From Dermacentor variabilis (lineage: Eukaryota; Arthropoda; Arachnida; Ixodida; Ixodidae), in the NCBI RefSeq assembly GCF_050947875.1, contig NC_134569.1, positions 261,279,100 through 261,343,099 on the forward strand: 64,000 nucleotides of DNA, in the 5' to 3' direction. Under the pieces are notes generated by a model. That model searched no databases. It saw only the letters and a program-made list of their open reading frames with translations, and was not told the DNA's origin. The first letter of the stretch is position 1. The number at the start of each line of letters is the position of its first letter. This document shows positions 1 through 11,657 of this stretch, piece by piece. The position numbers were made by a program, and so were the translations under genes.

Positions 1-920
1 CGGAAACGACTCCGCGGGTGGTGCGGTGCGGTGGGGTGTGACCGTTACTGGAAGAATCCCGATAGATACTAGATTAGAGAGTTTTTCGTGTCGTTTCTTT
101 TCACGAAGTTCTAAGAGGAAGTCGCCACTTGCCAACATGGGGACCTTTTAGCCCGGGCCAAAAGCTTCCCTAAGTGTCTTTGCAACAAGGAAAGGTGAGA
201 TCATTCTCGCTGCCTTTTCTTTTTTCTCTGTACTACATGAAATCTTGGAAAATTGTCATTGTTTCGGCCAAAAACTGGAAAACTTCTTCGGTGCGCCCTT
301 GTTTATGAGGGCGATCAGGAAGGGGTGGAAAAGAAATTGACATAGATATATGTGAAATTTCGGCAGCGCCGCCAGCCACCCACCATGGAGCCGAACAAGG
401 GGACGCTGCAGGACCGTGAAAAGACGGCCTGCATGCGCCAGCTGCACGACACTACTATAACCAAATCTGTTATAACCAAGGTTGGCTATCCCACACAAGG
501 TTAACCCTTGCCGCTAAGGAGAAAGGAAGTAAACAGAAGAGAGAAGAAGACAGGAAAGGCCAGAAAGTGAGAGAGAAAGACGAACATTCGAGGAGGAAGA
601 AACAGGCAGAGGCGACTGCCGATTTCCCCCGGATGGGTCAGTACGGTGGTGCCGTCTATGTGAAGCAGAGGCCAAAGAGATGTGTTGTCTCCGCCAGGGG
701 CCTTAAAGGTCCAAACACCCAGCATCGGCTCAACCTCCAGGATCTCCCTTCCCCAGACATGGCTAAGCCGCGCATGGCGACGCGCGGGAGGGTCCAACTC
801 TCGTGTGCTCGGGTACGCGGTATGGCAACACACAAAACGCCTGCTGACGCAGGCGCCCCTGCGGGGTAATATACAGGCTAGCAATGCAGGCAATCAAATT
901 AAAGCCTCAAGCATGGGGCA
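1..920. other. No supported gene; leading intergenic sequence
   Basis: Short open frames occur on both strands, but none shows a recognisable domain or codon pattern. The purine-rich stretch around 520-620 is low complexity. The last part (about 850-920) may be decayed 5' sequence of the LINE that follows, because reverse-transcriptase-like wording starts right after it. Confidence 0.5.
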
Positions 921-975
921 GAGAATAATGGCATTTTGGCAGAGCTTCAGAATGGCTTCAAAATAGGTAGGCAAC

Positions 976-1644
976 TTGTTTGTTCTTGCTCAGTGTATTG
1001 AAATATCAAAAGCAGAAAGCAGACCGTTGTATGTGGCCTTTTTAGACATTACAGGAGCCTACGACAACGTATACCGCAACATTTCGTGGGATATTCTGGA
1101 AGGGGAAGGCTTAGGTAACGATTGTCTACAGCTTTTGAGAGAGATTTTCCTAAAAAATACTGTTTGCGTTGAATGGGAAGGGATGAGTAGCGAGGAGAAA
1201 GTTCATATCAACAAGGGTCTAAGGCAGGGGTGCCCTTTATCCTCGCTGCTGTTTATGATGTACATGGTGAGGATGGAGAGGGCGCTAGAAGGAAGTAATA
1301 TCGGGTTTAATCTCTTATACAAACAGGCGGGTACAGTAGTAGAGCAGCAACACCCAGGTTTATTTTATGCGGACGACATTGTGTTGCTAGATAACAAACA
1401 AAGTGATTTGCAACGTCTGGCTAACATCTGTGGACAGAAAGGCAACAATTTATGTTTGAAATTTACTATTAGAAAATCAGGTGTTATGGTATTCAAGGAA
1501 AACGGTGAACAGACAGTGGAGATGCAGGGCGAGGAAATACCTCGTGTAACAGAATATAAATACCTTGGTATATGGATAAACGAAGGCAATAGATATTTGG
1601 AAATACAAGAAAAAACAGTGACAGTGAAGAGGAAGAGGAATTAA
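976..1644 (+). pseudogene. Reverse transcriptase fragment of LINE
   Basis: A 222-residue open stretch holds RT core motifs in order: the first Asp block (FLDITGAYDNV, near residue 25), GLRQGCPLSSLLF (block B/4), the catalytic FYADDIVLL (block C/5), and KYLGIWI near the end. There is no starting Met; the frame opens at a TTG after stops, and ELQNGF-like wording lies in another frame just upstream, so the true coding region was longer and is frameshifted at about 970. It ends at a stop straight after a Lys/Arg-rich run that looks like a frame break. Fingers and thumb are incomplete, so it cannot be active. Confidence 0.85.
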
Positions 1645-1739
1645 GCCATAATGAAGCACAGAGTGCTATGGGGATACAATACGTACGAGGTCCTCCGAGG
1701 TATGTGGAAAGGTGTAATGGTTCTAGTAATTACTTTTTG

Positions 1740-2430
1740 AAATGCGGTTGTTTGCTTTAAATCAGGGGTACAATCAGGACTCGACGGGAACCAAAGGTCA
1801 GTGGGTCGCCTCGCACTGGGCGCTCACGAGAAGACTACAAATGAAGCTGTGCAGGGGGATATGGGCTGGACTAGTTTTGAAGAGAGGGAAGCTAGCAGTA
1901 AAATTGAGTATGAAGAACGGCTGAGGAATATGGAAGAAAGTAAATGGGCTGGGAGAGTGTTCAGGTATCTGTACAGGAAAACGTTGATTCACAGTGGAGG
2001 AAAAGAACTAGGAAGCTTACCAGCAAGTATGCGGCCTGTAGGGTGCGCAACACAGCAACAAAGAAGGTGAAACGGAAAGTCAGAGAGGCTGAAATAATCT
2101 CATAGGTGGCGGCAATGGAAAAGAAACCTGCCATGAGTAACTACTTTAGAGACAAAAACGAAATCAGGAAAGAAACCATTCATGATAACTCAAAGGGAAG
2201 CTCATTACTTTTCGAAGCGAGATCAAGATGCCTTAGAACACGCACCTATAAAGCGAGACATAATAAGGAAGAAGAAGAATGCGGTTGCTTCGGTAAAGCT
2301 TGTGAAACGACGGAGCATGTTTTATCAGAATATGAAGACGTCTACCCAGCAGTCGATTAAGGCACCACTGGCCTCCCTGAAGCCCTTGGGTTCACCGGGA
2401 ACAGAGGTAAAGCAAACATGTCCGTAATAG
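1740..2430 (+). pseudogene. Post-RT C-terminal region of LINE, frameshifted
   Basis: Three overlapping open stretches in different frames (about 1801-2070, 2106-2360, 2182-2427) read as one decayed protein tail. Visible wording includes WAGRVFRYLY and a Cys-rich CGCFGKACETTEHVL segment, which is typical of the zinc-binding C-terminus after the RT in many LINEs. Several indels and stops break it. It follows the RT fragment on the same strand and precedes the LINE 3' tail, which supports one element. Confidence 0.65.
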
Positions 2431-2660
2431 GCATGAGTAAGAGGCGATTGGGGGATTGCTGGAAGAAAAGTAGGAAAGCGACAAAAGACGGAAAGGTACA
2501 AAAGCACTGTTCGCAATACGGGATCAGAAAATTTGGGTGTGGTAGTTGATAGTGTTTTTTTTCTTTTTTCATTGTTTTACCTAGGTAGGACATTGGGCAG
2601 TATAATAGCTATAGCTTGGTGGCGCAATCCACCGCCCCGTTCCAAAGGGGACGCTCATAA

Positions 2661-2757
2661 CATCCATCCGTCCGTCCATCCATCCATCCATCCATCCATC
2701 CATCCATCCATCCATCCATCCATCCATCCATCCATCCATCCATCCATCCATCCATCC
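2661..2757 (+). repeat. (ATCC)n microsatellite, LINE 3' tail
   Basis: About 24 tandem copies of a 4-base ATCC/CATC unit, starting with two CCGT variants and then almost perfect. It sits exactly where the LINE ends, so it is best read as the retrotransposon's own repeated tail, possibly expanded by slippage. Confidence 0.95.
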
Positions 2758-5455
2758 TTTTTTGACAGACTTTTTCCTACAATTACCGAAGCATGTTCAT
2801 TACATAAAGTGAACCATAAAATGTTCATTGCTAATTAGATGCTGTACTTTTCATTAGTAAGTTTACTGTTTTTTGTTGTTATAAACGCAAATAGCGTTTA
2901 GCATCATCGATCTTCCACGTGACCTCTGGTCTGGATTTAAAATTTTTACATGTATTTTCGAGTGCATGGCGGCACGGATTCATTTGTTCGTACACCTAGA
3001 CTGGTTGCTTCTTTGTTGCTAAAACTAGTTACGCTTCGATGTCTCCCGTTATTTAACTTTTGGCGAAGTGACGTGTTTGGAAGCGGACATGTAAACCCTA
3101 AAGCTACGTTTCGGTCGTGAGCCATGCATCTGCATCGAAACGGGAACAGCATTCTGCCACTGAGGACAGCAGGGTAACACTGAGCTTAGTGTCAGGCATT
3201 ACTTCCCCCCTCCTCTGGCTTTTGGATTGGATTGGTGCGGCTCGCTGCGTGCTTGCGCGCGCTTTTCTGAGTGTGCGCAAGTACCGGTGATTCGTGTAAT
3301 ATAGCTGCCTGAATCCTTATGTAATATTGCTCTCGTTAATTTACAGGTGCAGTCAAGTTAACAAACTAGATGCTGCATTTCATATTGGCAGTCTGGACCC
3401 TCCGTTGCTGTTTCTGAAATAAACTTAGTTGCGAATTTACAAAAGAGAAAGCGATGTTGGAACACGCGTCATATTTTTTATCTCGTTGTAGCCCTAGCCA
3501 TGGGTGACAGAGTAGCCTTATGAATGTATCTTTTTTTCGAGTCCGCCTGCAAGTTATTTCGTCCACAGAACGTAATAACCCTTAGATAAACTGAAGCTAA
3601 AGTACTGAATTTGATGTATCAAACAGTTTCACGCATGATAATTCACCCGTATTTCGTACCTGTTGGTTCCAAATGTTCTGCTGTTCAGTTTGGTTAACCT
3701 AAGGTCATTTATTTTTGTAGTAGTGAAACGGTCCATCACGTTCATGCAGAAAAAGAATGCATCATTTCTAATAGCTTCATGTCTTTCATGCATTTCCCTG
3801 TGAAACCAGCTGTGTGATCTCTTCTAGAGTATAAATGAGCGCATAAATGTTCTCATTTGTGATCTTAATAATACTTAAGCTGCTGACATGCATCGTAGTT
3901 AGGCAGATATCAATTTTATGGAGAGGAGCAACATTTATTTACCCTGCTGCTAAGCACCCTAGAACAAACAGTGCACATATGGATGTGTTCTGTAGTCACA
4001 AACCATTACAATTAAGGTATATGTCACCCCTTTCCGCTTTTCATATTGCAAAATTGTGCTTATTCAATTTCTGATGTAGTCAAAATTTCTGTTCCAGACA
4101 TGCAGTAAGGAGGACGGCACCAGTATAAAGCAACAAACTCCACACACTAAAGAGAAGTTGCTGCCTGCTGCAACAAGGTCATTGTGTAGACTTTGGCTGC
4201 CACTACAAGGTAAACAACACTTGGTTCAGAAATAAATATGCTTGATTTTTGCTGTACTGGCTTGCTAGTCTTGAAATACACGTAATTTGTAGCAGATGAG
4301 ATGAACGTTTGTTTGTATTTACAGTTCAGCATAATTGGTTTGAACATAAAAGAAAACACCACATGAGTTTGGATCATCTCTGCCATATTTCATGTGTCAC
4401 TGTTCTGCCCCAACCGAGTCTGTGCCAAGCACATCTTGGTCATCACGGGAGCCCCCATCTAAACCAACAGCAAGGGGCTGGAGCAGAATTCGCAAGGCTT
4501 TAGACCACGAACAAAGAAGTGCTTTCAGAAGTATTTGGATGAGATATCAAGACTACAGACAACTGTGTCAAGAGTGAAAAGAGCCTGTGCCATCATTCCA
4601 CCAGCATAGATAATGGCCGAGTCATTCAGGTACCTCAACAACAAGATTTCTGTATCTTCAGATGTACCTGCAACCTCTGAACAAGCACAGACGATGCTGG
4701 CCAAAAGAGTTCCGTCAGCTTGCCCTTTCTTAATGAGCTTCCTGGCCTTGTCAAATACCATTTGTGCCAAGTATAATTTTTTTCAATGAATGCAAGCTTT
4801 TTCATTCCGCATTCTTGTTAAAGATCATTCCTCTTCCTCATCCAAACATTAAACGTCAACCAATTCTTTGCTCATACTTAATACTAGTCACGGTCTAGTA
4901 GCGTAACATTTGTGTAGCAGTATTTTCTAGTGTACGTTGCCATGTGCAATTCCTCTCCTGAAATAGCTGATGCGGCATTGGTGTGTCTTGCATTAACATT
5001 TGCGCTGTGTGCTAAGTAGCATGAAATTTTCTTCATGTTTCAGGCTTTCAGTGCTTGCAAGGTAGAGTGGATTCTTTCTTGAATGCAAGCTTTCCCATTC
5101 CCATGTTTGATTCCTAGTCTCGTTGAGAATTGCTATTATTGCTCAATAGTCTGTGTTTTTGCGCAAGCTACATTGATGTGATCTATTGCGGAATCTTGTT
5201 TCACTGCTGTCTTACTTGGTACTCGTCACCGTGTTACGTTTCTCGTGCTGATGATGCGAAGTGATGATGCGAAGTGTATGAAGTTGATAACCACATGGGT
5301 GGAAAGGCCTTTGCAAAAGTGGCTGCAAAATGGTGATGCCCACAAAACCGACCATACCCATATTGAGAATGTGAGGCACCAAATGCGAGTTACACATTAG
5401 CGGCACGCGAAAGAACAATTAGAAACGTGCAGGTTGGAAAGGAGGTAACGCTAAA

Positions 5456-5710
5456 ATGCCGGGTAGTCCGTGTCGCTCTGTTGGCAGCGGCAGCAGATTC
5501 CTCCGTCACCTGATTGATTCGCAATGCAAGTTACCGCAGCTGTCGACGCAAACAGGTGGGGCACTGTCCAATTTGCTTGCGCTGCTGATTGTCGCTCGTT
5601 ACCAGACCGCCATGTGCGATGACGTAAGTGAGCTTGTCAGCGCATCTCGAGATGCAAATTTTATTTCCACTCTTGTACGAGAAGGTGCACTGCCTTTCTT
5701 CTGCCAATAA
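5456..5710 (+). CDS. Weak ORF followed by polyadenylation signal
   Basis: An 84-codon frame beginning with ATG; its stop TAA overlaps an AATAAA at the end, which is a usual 3'-end signal. No domain, signal peptide or membrane segment is recognised. The composition is Ser/Leu/Ala-rich. It could be the last exon of an unseen gene or chance; the AATAAA is the only support. Confidence 0.2.
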   Translation: MPGSPCRSVGSGSRFLRHLIDSQCKLPQLSTQTGGALSNLLALLIVARYQTAMCDDVSELVSASRDANFISTLVREGALPFFCQ

Positions 5711-5958
5711 AGTCGCACGTCATGTTCACTCACTTGTGGGTTGTTTGTATGGGCGTCAGTAGAGGCTCTTTGGTCTCCTGGTAATTAGAATGCACCAGCT
5801 ACGCAGCAGCCTAGTCAATGAGGCATTGCCGCACAGCCAGCAGGGCGAGCACGGTTTAGAGCACGGCGCGTACCAGCGCACGCCACCTGCGAAAAGACCA
5901 TATTGGACTTTGCTCTAAAAAAAGAAAAACAAACCACTTCTGCGTTCTGCGTGCGTCC

Positions 5959-6008
5959 AAATGTCATGCGAAAATCCCTCACGTGACCTGATCCTAGGTG
6001 CCTAGGGA
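5959..6008. repeat. 50-bp motif shared (inverted) with 59834-59883
   Basis: 45 of 50 bases match the reverse complement of 59834-59883, and weaker similarity runs about 20-30 bases further on both sides. It includes a near-palindromic CCTAGGTGCCTAGG and an E-box-like CACGTG. Both copies lie next to GC-rich sequence with GGCGCC-type words. It could be a terminal piece of a small transposon or a shared promoter-type element. Confidence 0.7.
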
Positions 6009-7039
6009 TAGCATCGTTTTGGGACTTTTGAGAAGGCGCGATGTTGGCGCCGAGCGACGCCGCGATGGCGCCATGTGGCGCGTTGAATCTCCGGCCCACG
6101 CCGACAGCTGGTCGTATGATGTCTCCGCAGTGGGTTCAGTATTTGTTGACGAGAAGTCGTGCAGTAGTAGTGGTGTGGCATGTCGGCTCTTGGTCTCGGT
6201 GAACTCTGGTGGTGTGAGACTCGTATTTCTGAGGAATGCAGTGGTGCTGACGATCGAAATATACTAGTGGTTTAGCGCCTCGGCAATGCCATTTGCGAAC
6301 TGGCGCTGTGCAGAAGCATCGACGTGTTCGCCCTATTAGGCAGCGCCATCACATCGCACATGCACCTTTACTTGACGGGCGTCGTAGGCGGAGGTATTGT
6401 ACGTGTTTTTGCCACGACTTACGTTACGTAAGTAATATAATGCTTAAGGTGGTGTCGGCTCACAACTGTTCACGCGTGCTTCAAATGGGGCAGCGCATGT
6501 TTTCAATCGTGTTTAGCGCTAGCGCTCCTGTTGTTACTTCATGTGATTTACTTTATTATGGGCTTTAGGACAATTACCACGTAGTGTTGTGAAATTGACG
6601 GAGCTTTAGTGACATCAGGTATGGTCTGCCAGAATTGCACGAACTAAAATGCAAAGTAGATGTTTAATATTATTCGTACTAAGGGCGCGATAAACACGGT
6701 GCAGTGGAGCTTAATACTGTGCCCTGTTATGTTCAGCTGCATCTCTGCCCGTTTTTCGCGCTCTTAGTTTTAGCAATGGCACGCAGGGTTCTGTGTAAAC
6801 TTTGGACGATTGAATGTGTATATGTGTGTCTGCAATAACTTCACCTCAACACATTTGTGTAATGCGATGAAGCAAACAGTGTTTTGCGGTGACCGTATGT
6901 ATGGCAGCCCTAGTTCCAGCTTTGATGTCCCCGTTACCCTAAAGGTACTGCCCCACCCGTTTTACTGTAATCTCAGGTGATCTTGAACACTCTATTTGGC
7001 GGCATTTTTATTTTCACATGCTGAATGGTCCCACCGCAA

Positions 7040-7096
7040 TACATATATGCACATATATATGTATATGTATGCAATATATATATGTATATATGTAGT
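7040..7096. repeat. Imperfect (TATATG/AT)n microsatellite
   Basis: Alternating purine-pyrimidine AT-rich run with TATATATG-type units, in otherwise unremarkable sequence. Confidence 0.8.
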
Positions 7097-7344
7097 GAGG
7101 TGAAGCTTATTAAAGTTTCCAAATGCTTTGACAATGTCAGACCTAACAGTTTTAGAATGGCATGGCCAATACAACAGCCCAGATCTTCACTTTAACAATT
7201 TAATTAGGACTTTCAAACTAATCTTACAGCACAGAAAAACAATGTAAACACCTCGAGAGTTGATTAGCAAGTAATACTGGAAAGCACAAGCCTAGTGGCC
7301 AAAGGGTGTGGTGAAGTGCTTTAAACACTCAACCGACACACCTT

Positions 7345-7845
7345 AAAGGGACACTAAAGCGAAAGAACAAATCAGTTTAGACTAATAAAGCATTGTCTGA
7401 GAACACTGCAGGCATTGATTTAAAAATAATAGTTTGTTTAATAGATGACAAAACGGAGGTCGGAGTATCAGTATTTCGCGCCCAAACCCCGACGTCGGTA
7501 CATCAGTGACGTCAGAGACTTCAAAGTATGTTTTCACATTTGGGCTCCGTCGGCAGAGTAAAGGTTCCCTAAACTTGCCATGTTTAATATTTGGTTCCTT
7601 TAGAACATGATATAGCCAGTTTGTACCGCTATATATGTGAGTAGGCCCCAGAAGATGCCATCAAAACCCTTGACGTCACAGCGACCAGGTGCGGGAACTT
7701 CAAGGAGGCGTCGCCACCAGTCATTCGTTCTTGCGCTTTTTCTGGCTTACCAAGTGTCTTATCGTAGTAAGAGTGGTGTTTTTGGTGTCCTAGAGAGGTA
7801 ATTTACTGATGCAGAAGAAATCATGTTTCTCTTTAGTGTCCCTTC
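7345..7845. mobile_element. MITE-like element with AAGGGACACTAAAG inverted ends
   Basis: The left end reads AAAGGGACACTAAAGCGAAA and the right end is its inverse (TTTCTCTTTAGTGTCCCTT), giving terminal inverted repeats of about 18-20 bp with one or two mismatches around a roughly 500-bp body. There is no coding frame. The flanks (TTA-rich left, CAGTG right) do not give a clear target duplication, so the superfamily is not assigned. From memory the GGGACACTAAAG end is abundant in tick genomes; I cannot check this here. Confidence 0.75.
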
Positions 7846-7849
7846 AGTG

Positions 7850-8630
7850 CTTAAAAATTTCCAGCATATTTTTGTAGGTTGATCAGACTTACTGCGATAT
7901 TGGTTGCTTTGCAATGAAAATAATAGTATTGGATAAAAGGATGCAAGCGACTCATGTGCTGCTTGGTTATGCAAACCACATTGGTGCCAGAAAAACGCAA
8001 ACAAGGTTCTTGTTTACGAATGCTGCTTGCGTCCACTAATCTGAAGCTTTCTAATGTCAGCAGTATAAAGAGAGGTTGTACAAATAGGGCTTTGAACTTC
8101 ACAACTCCAATTTCATTTCTTTTATACTCATACAACCTAAACACTACGCTGTCATGGCAGCATCTGCCTAGCTCATTGCCACATTTTGCGATAAAAGTAG
8201 TGATCACTCACTTGGAGTTGCCTGTCCTAATATTACTCTAAGAATTCTTTGAACAGTTAATTTTTTAAAGCACGAAGCTTGTCATGCCCAACTAGAAAAT
8301 TAACCATGTAATAAGCTACTAGAAGTAGCTAAAAAATCAGCAGTCTTCTGAAGTCAGCTTGATTTGCAGCTTCTAAAATTGGCTATTGAATAATGGTAAG
8401 GAAAGAACAGCTTGAATAAACATGTCTCATCAGTGTGTGCTGCAGGCTAAGGCAATGAAAGGAAGCCGTTTTGGCATTGGTCTACCTCTGTCCGAAAAGC
8501 ACGCACCGCAGCCGAGGCGCGCCTTCACTTGGCTTTGGCATCTTCAAGTTCACTTTGCTTAGCACAGAATACTCAGTCGAGGTGAGCTCAGTGCACATCA
8601 CCCACATTGGGGATGTAAAGACGTATTCAC
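7850..8630. other. No supported feature
   Basis: Overlapping opposite-strand open frames at about 7850-8240 appear to be chance mirrors; neither shows a domain. Nothing else identified. Confidence 0.4.
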
Positions 8631-8639
8631 CTTGACGAA

Positions 8640-8815
8640 GCAGACGCCACAGACCTCAAATTAACAAATGACACCACCTATCCCAAGTGCCACACCCTCC
8701 ATTAAAACCAGAAGGGCAGTACACTTTCGTAGCATGGGCAACTGGGGCGTTCATTGAGAGTGTCAGTGCGACTCTGTCCGAATAGGCAGCGACCATTATC
8801 CAGTATAACACTTGA
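8640..8815 (+). pseudogene. Possible decayed LINE endonuclease scrap
   Basis: One frame reads a stop-broken stretch ending in GSDHYPV near 8790-8810, which matches the SDH block that ends APE-type endonuclease domains of LINEs. Everything else is too decayed to support the call, so this is a weak identification from one short motif. Confidence 0.3.
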
Positions 8816-9589
8816 TGTAGGGGTGAAAATGTGCCACATTCACAAAATCATGGTTTCAGGCTGGGACCATTTCCGTGGCGCACTTGAGTCTGCAGAATGT
8901 TAAGGTGTTGAAGAATCGCTATCAACACGGATCCTTTGCACACTGCAAAGGCGACATCCAGCCCTGACAAGCACCTGCTGCAACTTTGGGGTGAGCAAGC
9001 CAAGCTGCATACTGCATATCTAAATTGTGGCTGCACGCAACAAACCCTGACCAATGTTCTGCACAAGACTGAGCAGGCAAGATGTCATGCTAAGAAACTT
9101 ACCAGAGACTAGTGGATGGACCACTGCGCGTCATTTGAACGTATAGGTCTCAGTAGATGCAACACATTCGCGGCTAAAACAGGATGAACCAAAACTGTAA
9201 TACTATTGAAAACACGTTGCTCGATCTTCAGTGCACATCTGAGTGATTTGAGGAACAAGCTGCAGATGCTTTCCCCGACCACCTCACAGTGACTGACCGT
9301 CACCAGAGTTGTATGCACCTTAATGACCACTTGCCAAGGAAGGAATGGAAAGCCTCTTTACGATGGCAGAACCTGTTGTTGCTCTCGAACAGGTCAACAC
9401 TTAAAGCGCACGTAGCAAAGATGGAGTCATTTTTTCAGATGTTGAGGAATCTTGCCTAAACGAGGAAGCAAGCACTATTGCTTGTTATCAATGAAATCTG
9501 GAATATTGGAACACCCCACAAAATGGAAACACTTGTTCATGATTGAAACAGACGTTTGGGCGAGTTGGTAAGACATATTTGAAACAGAA

Positions 9590-10110
9590 CAGCGCGGTTT
9601 TCACGGGGTCAAGCAGGGGGAAAACGACACGGACGAGCGCTGTCTTGCAACTGTAGTTTATTGCTTGGAACGAAGAATATATAACAGCTCCAACAAACAG
9701 AAGCAAAAAAAAAAACATGCATATATTCGCAATCAACCATACACGCTGCATTGAACAGGGGAGATAACTGTAATCATCATATCCTCCCCGCTAACAATGC
9801 TAGTTCGTTGGACGTAATGGATAAGGAGGGGCTACTGACGCACGCGCCTTTTGACTATGCGATGTGCGCTGCTTCGATGATTTCGCGGGTTAGTTGGTTA
9901 CTATGTTTACTTGAAATTTGTGTTCTAGCGAAGTCAGGGTGTCGGGCCCTGGTGTCGCAGTCTCTGCAGTGGATGCCCAGATGACATTTTACTGTATTAT
10001 GCACATTGTTGTTGCGCTCCTTCAGGCGTTCATTAAGGCACCTGTTTGACCGACATAAAGCCTGCCACATGACAACGGAATGGCCTAGACAACTCCCTCT
10101 TTACAAGAGA
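9590..10110 (-). pseudogene. Penelope-like element remnant: GIY-YIG endonuclease and 3' end
   Basis: On the minus strand the segment from about 10100 to 9855 reads LSCGRLYVGQTG, then after a one-base frame change CLNERLKE, GIHCRDC and HSNQLTREIIEA. That is the GIY-YIG nuclease domain found at the C-terminus of Penelope-like elements. Downstream, near 9600-9680, lies the phrase GACAGCGCTCGTCCGTGTCG in minus orientation, which I take as its 3' untranslated end. The RT part is absent, so this is a 5'-truncated, frameshifted copy. It differs in sequence from the PLE at 28.4-33.5 kb. Confidence 0.75.
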
Positions 10111-11474
10111 CAAATTGATTTTCATGTTTTATGCGCACTCTCTTGGAACGAATTCATTATTAACCATTTTGCACATCTTCCCAAGCTTATCCGGCGCCGA
10201 GAAAACTATTTTGCACATGCTCTGTTAACTATCATTTTTATTCTATGGGAGACGTGATGAATATAAGGCACTACAGTGGTTTCTACTTTTTCCTTTCATG
10301 TCGTCAAATCTACCCTTTGTTCTTTTCTGTTTTTTCTCAAACTACTGAATATAGTTTCTGACACTGACACTAACAACTGCTTGGCATAACCAGCCTTGCT
10401 TGTCCCCTGTGCAAGGCTTGCTTGTCCCCCGTCCTCCCTGCTTGTCCGCGTGAAAACCATGTTGTTCTGTTCAAAAATTGGTCATGATGCCACTACCGAA
10501 ACCAGGCAAGAAACCTGACACCATAGCGATCTCAGTCTTACCCACATTGACAGTGCGCAAATTGACTGAAGGAATGTGCCTCGCGAGGTTGAACCACCGT
10601 ATGGGAAAGACAACAATTTCCACCTGTGCCAGATTGGTTTCTGGCCTAAGGTTTACACGTGTGACAATAGCCTCTTTCTGCATCAAAGCATCGCCAATAC
10701 CTGTAGCTTTGGAGGAAGGATATATGGGTTCTTAGTCACAGTCGAACCAAGGAGAATGTTGAGCCGTCTTCAATGTGGAGGTACTGGAGGCCTTTTATGA
10801 AGCCTGCACAGGCATTAGGGTTGCCAGTGTTGCCGAAGCCTCTTATGCAACCAACTATTTGAAATATGAAGTTACAGTAAACAGCCAAAGCACTTTTACC
10901 AACTGCACAGGTGGAAATGCAGGTAAAACCCGAACCAGACACTTGGTTGCAGGAGTGATTCGCTGATGACGTAAGAAGGTGACTTAACAGTTGGTGATAA
11001 GGTATACCGAATGCAAGTATGTGCAGTATGTATGTGTACTGTTAGGCCGAAAGAGGTGAATTTTCTCCAAAGCAATATCAAAAGCCCCTTTTTTTCAGGA
11101 TGCCACTCATTTGCTTTAGGCAAGTGTGGACAGGGTTATCTAAAGCTGCATAGGCAAAATAATACAACAAGATACAGCTCTTAAGCGTAATATTTTTTCT
11201 GGGCTAAATTCTTGCTCCTTGAACTCATTCGAGATCATTAACTGTAGCACCAAAGTAGTGGACCACTACCAGAACAAAGGCACGTAGTGTGTCTATCTCA
11301 ATTCTTGTGCTTATGCCAGTCTGCTTTCCTAGAGCAATAGCAGCTATGGGCTAACTCCCCTAGTTGTTTTGATGTCTACTGGTCTTGTCACTGGAATTCT
11401 CAAATGTCTTGCTAGAATATTGCAAATGAAGTTCTCATTGTTCTGCAAAGATTCAAACATACAATCGAAAGATT
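10111..11474. other. No supported gene
   Basis: Opposed short frames (about 10471-10735 and 10736-10966) mirror each other and carry no recognised domain. A short phrase GTCCGCGTGAAAACC near 10446 resembles the neighbouring PLE 3' end and may be another scrap of it. Confidence 0.4.
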
Positions 11475-11479
11475 GGCAT

Positions 11480-11619
11480 TGATGTGAAGTCAGCAATTCA
11501 CGCACGCGACGAGCGCATGCGTCAATGCCTGAGTGACATGACGTCACGCTAGAGTTTACTACTTAAACGACTAACTCAATAAACGTGCGTTCATTACTGT
11601 TCCTGCGTCCATTACTTCA
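11480..11619 (+). repeat. 5' LTR of the Gypsy element
   Basis: 140 bp, TGATGTGAAG...ATTACTTCA. It contains the palindrome TGACATGACGTCA with a CRE-like core and an AATAAA near 11578, the probable polyadenylation signal. It is followed by TGGCGACGAGGAT, the likely primer-binding site; the priming tRNA is not assigned. Confidence 0.95.
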
Positions 11620-11657
11620 GTGGCGACGAGGATTAACCCCCACGGCCAGGGTAAAGC

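Larger units (their letters stand above)
925..2757 (+). mobile_element. Decayed non-LTR retrotransposon (LINE), 5'-truncated
   Basis: The element reads from a partial reverse transcriptase (about 976-1644), through a frameshifted post-RT region (about 1740-2430), into a 3' end carrying the phrase GGCGCAATCCACCGCCCCG and a long (ATCC)n tail. Such tails are the expected 3' end of a target-primed LINE. Upstream RT blocks and any endonuclease are missing, so it is 5'-truncated. Clade not assigned: the post-RT Cys/His-like stretch (CGCF...ETTEHVL) resembles the tail of several site-specific and L1-like lineages. The wording of the 3' end is familiar to me from tick genomes; that is recall, not a search. 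Confidence 0.8.
2758..7342. other. Long stretch without a confident gene
   Basis: AT-rich non-coding sequence with scattered short frames. Three items are listed separately: an ORF with a polyadenylation signal at 5456-5710, a shared 50-bp motif at 5959-6008, and an AT microsatellite near 7040. A minus-strand frame at 4525-4770 (81 codons) and an overlapping plus-strand frame have somewhat protein-like composition, but I recognise no domain. No RNA genes seen. Confidence 0.5.

Noticed and set aside
4392..4770. Overlapping opposite-strand frames with protein-like composition
   Set aside because: No domain, no splice support and no duplicate to compare; could be an exon, but I cannot support it.
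5226..5260. Hammerhead ribozyme core (CTGATGA...GCGAAG)
   Set aside because: The conserved core words occur, but I could not form the flanking stems; also checked CTGATGA near 29305 and in the PLE pseudo-LTR without success.
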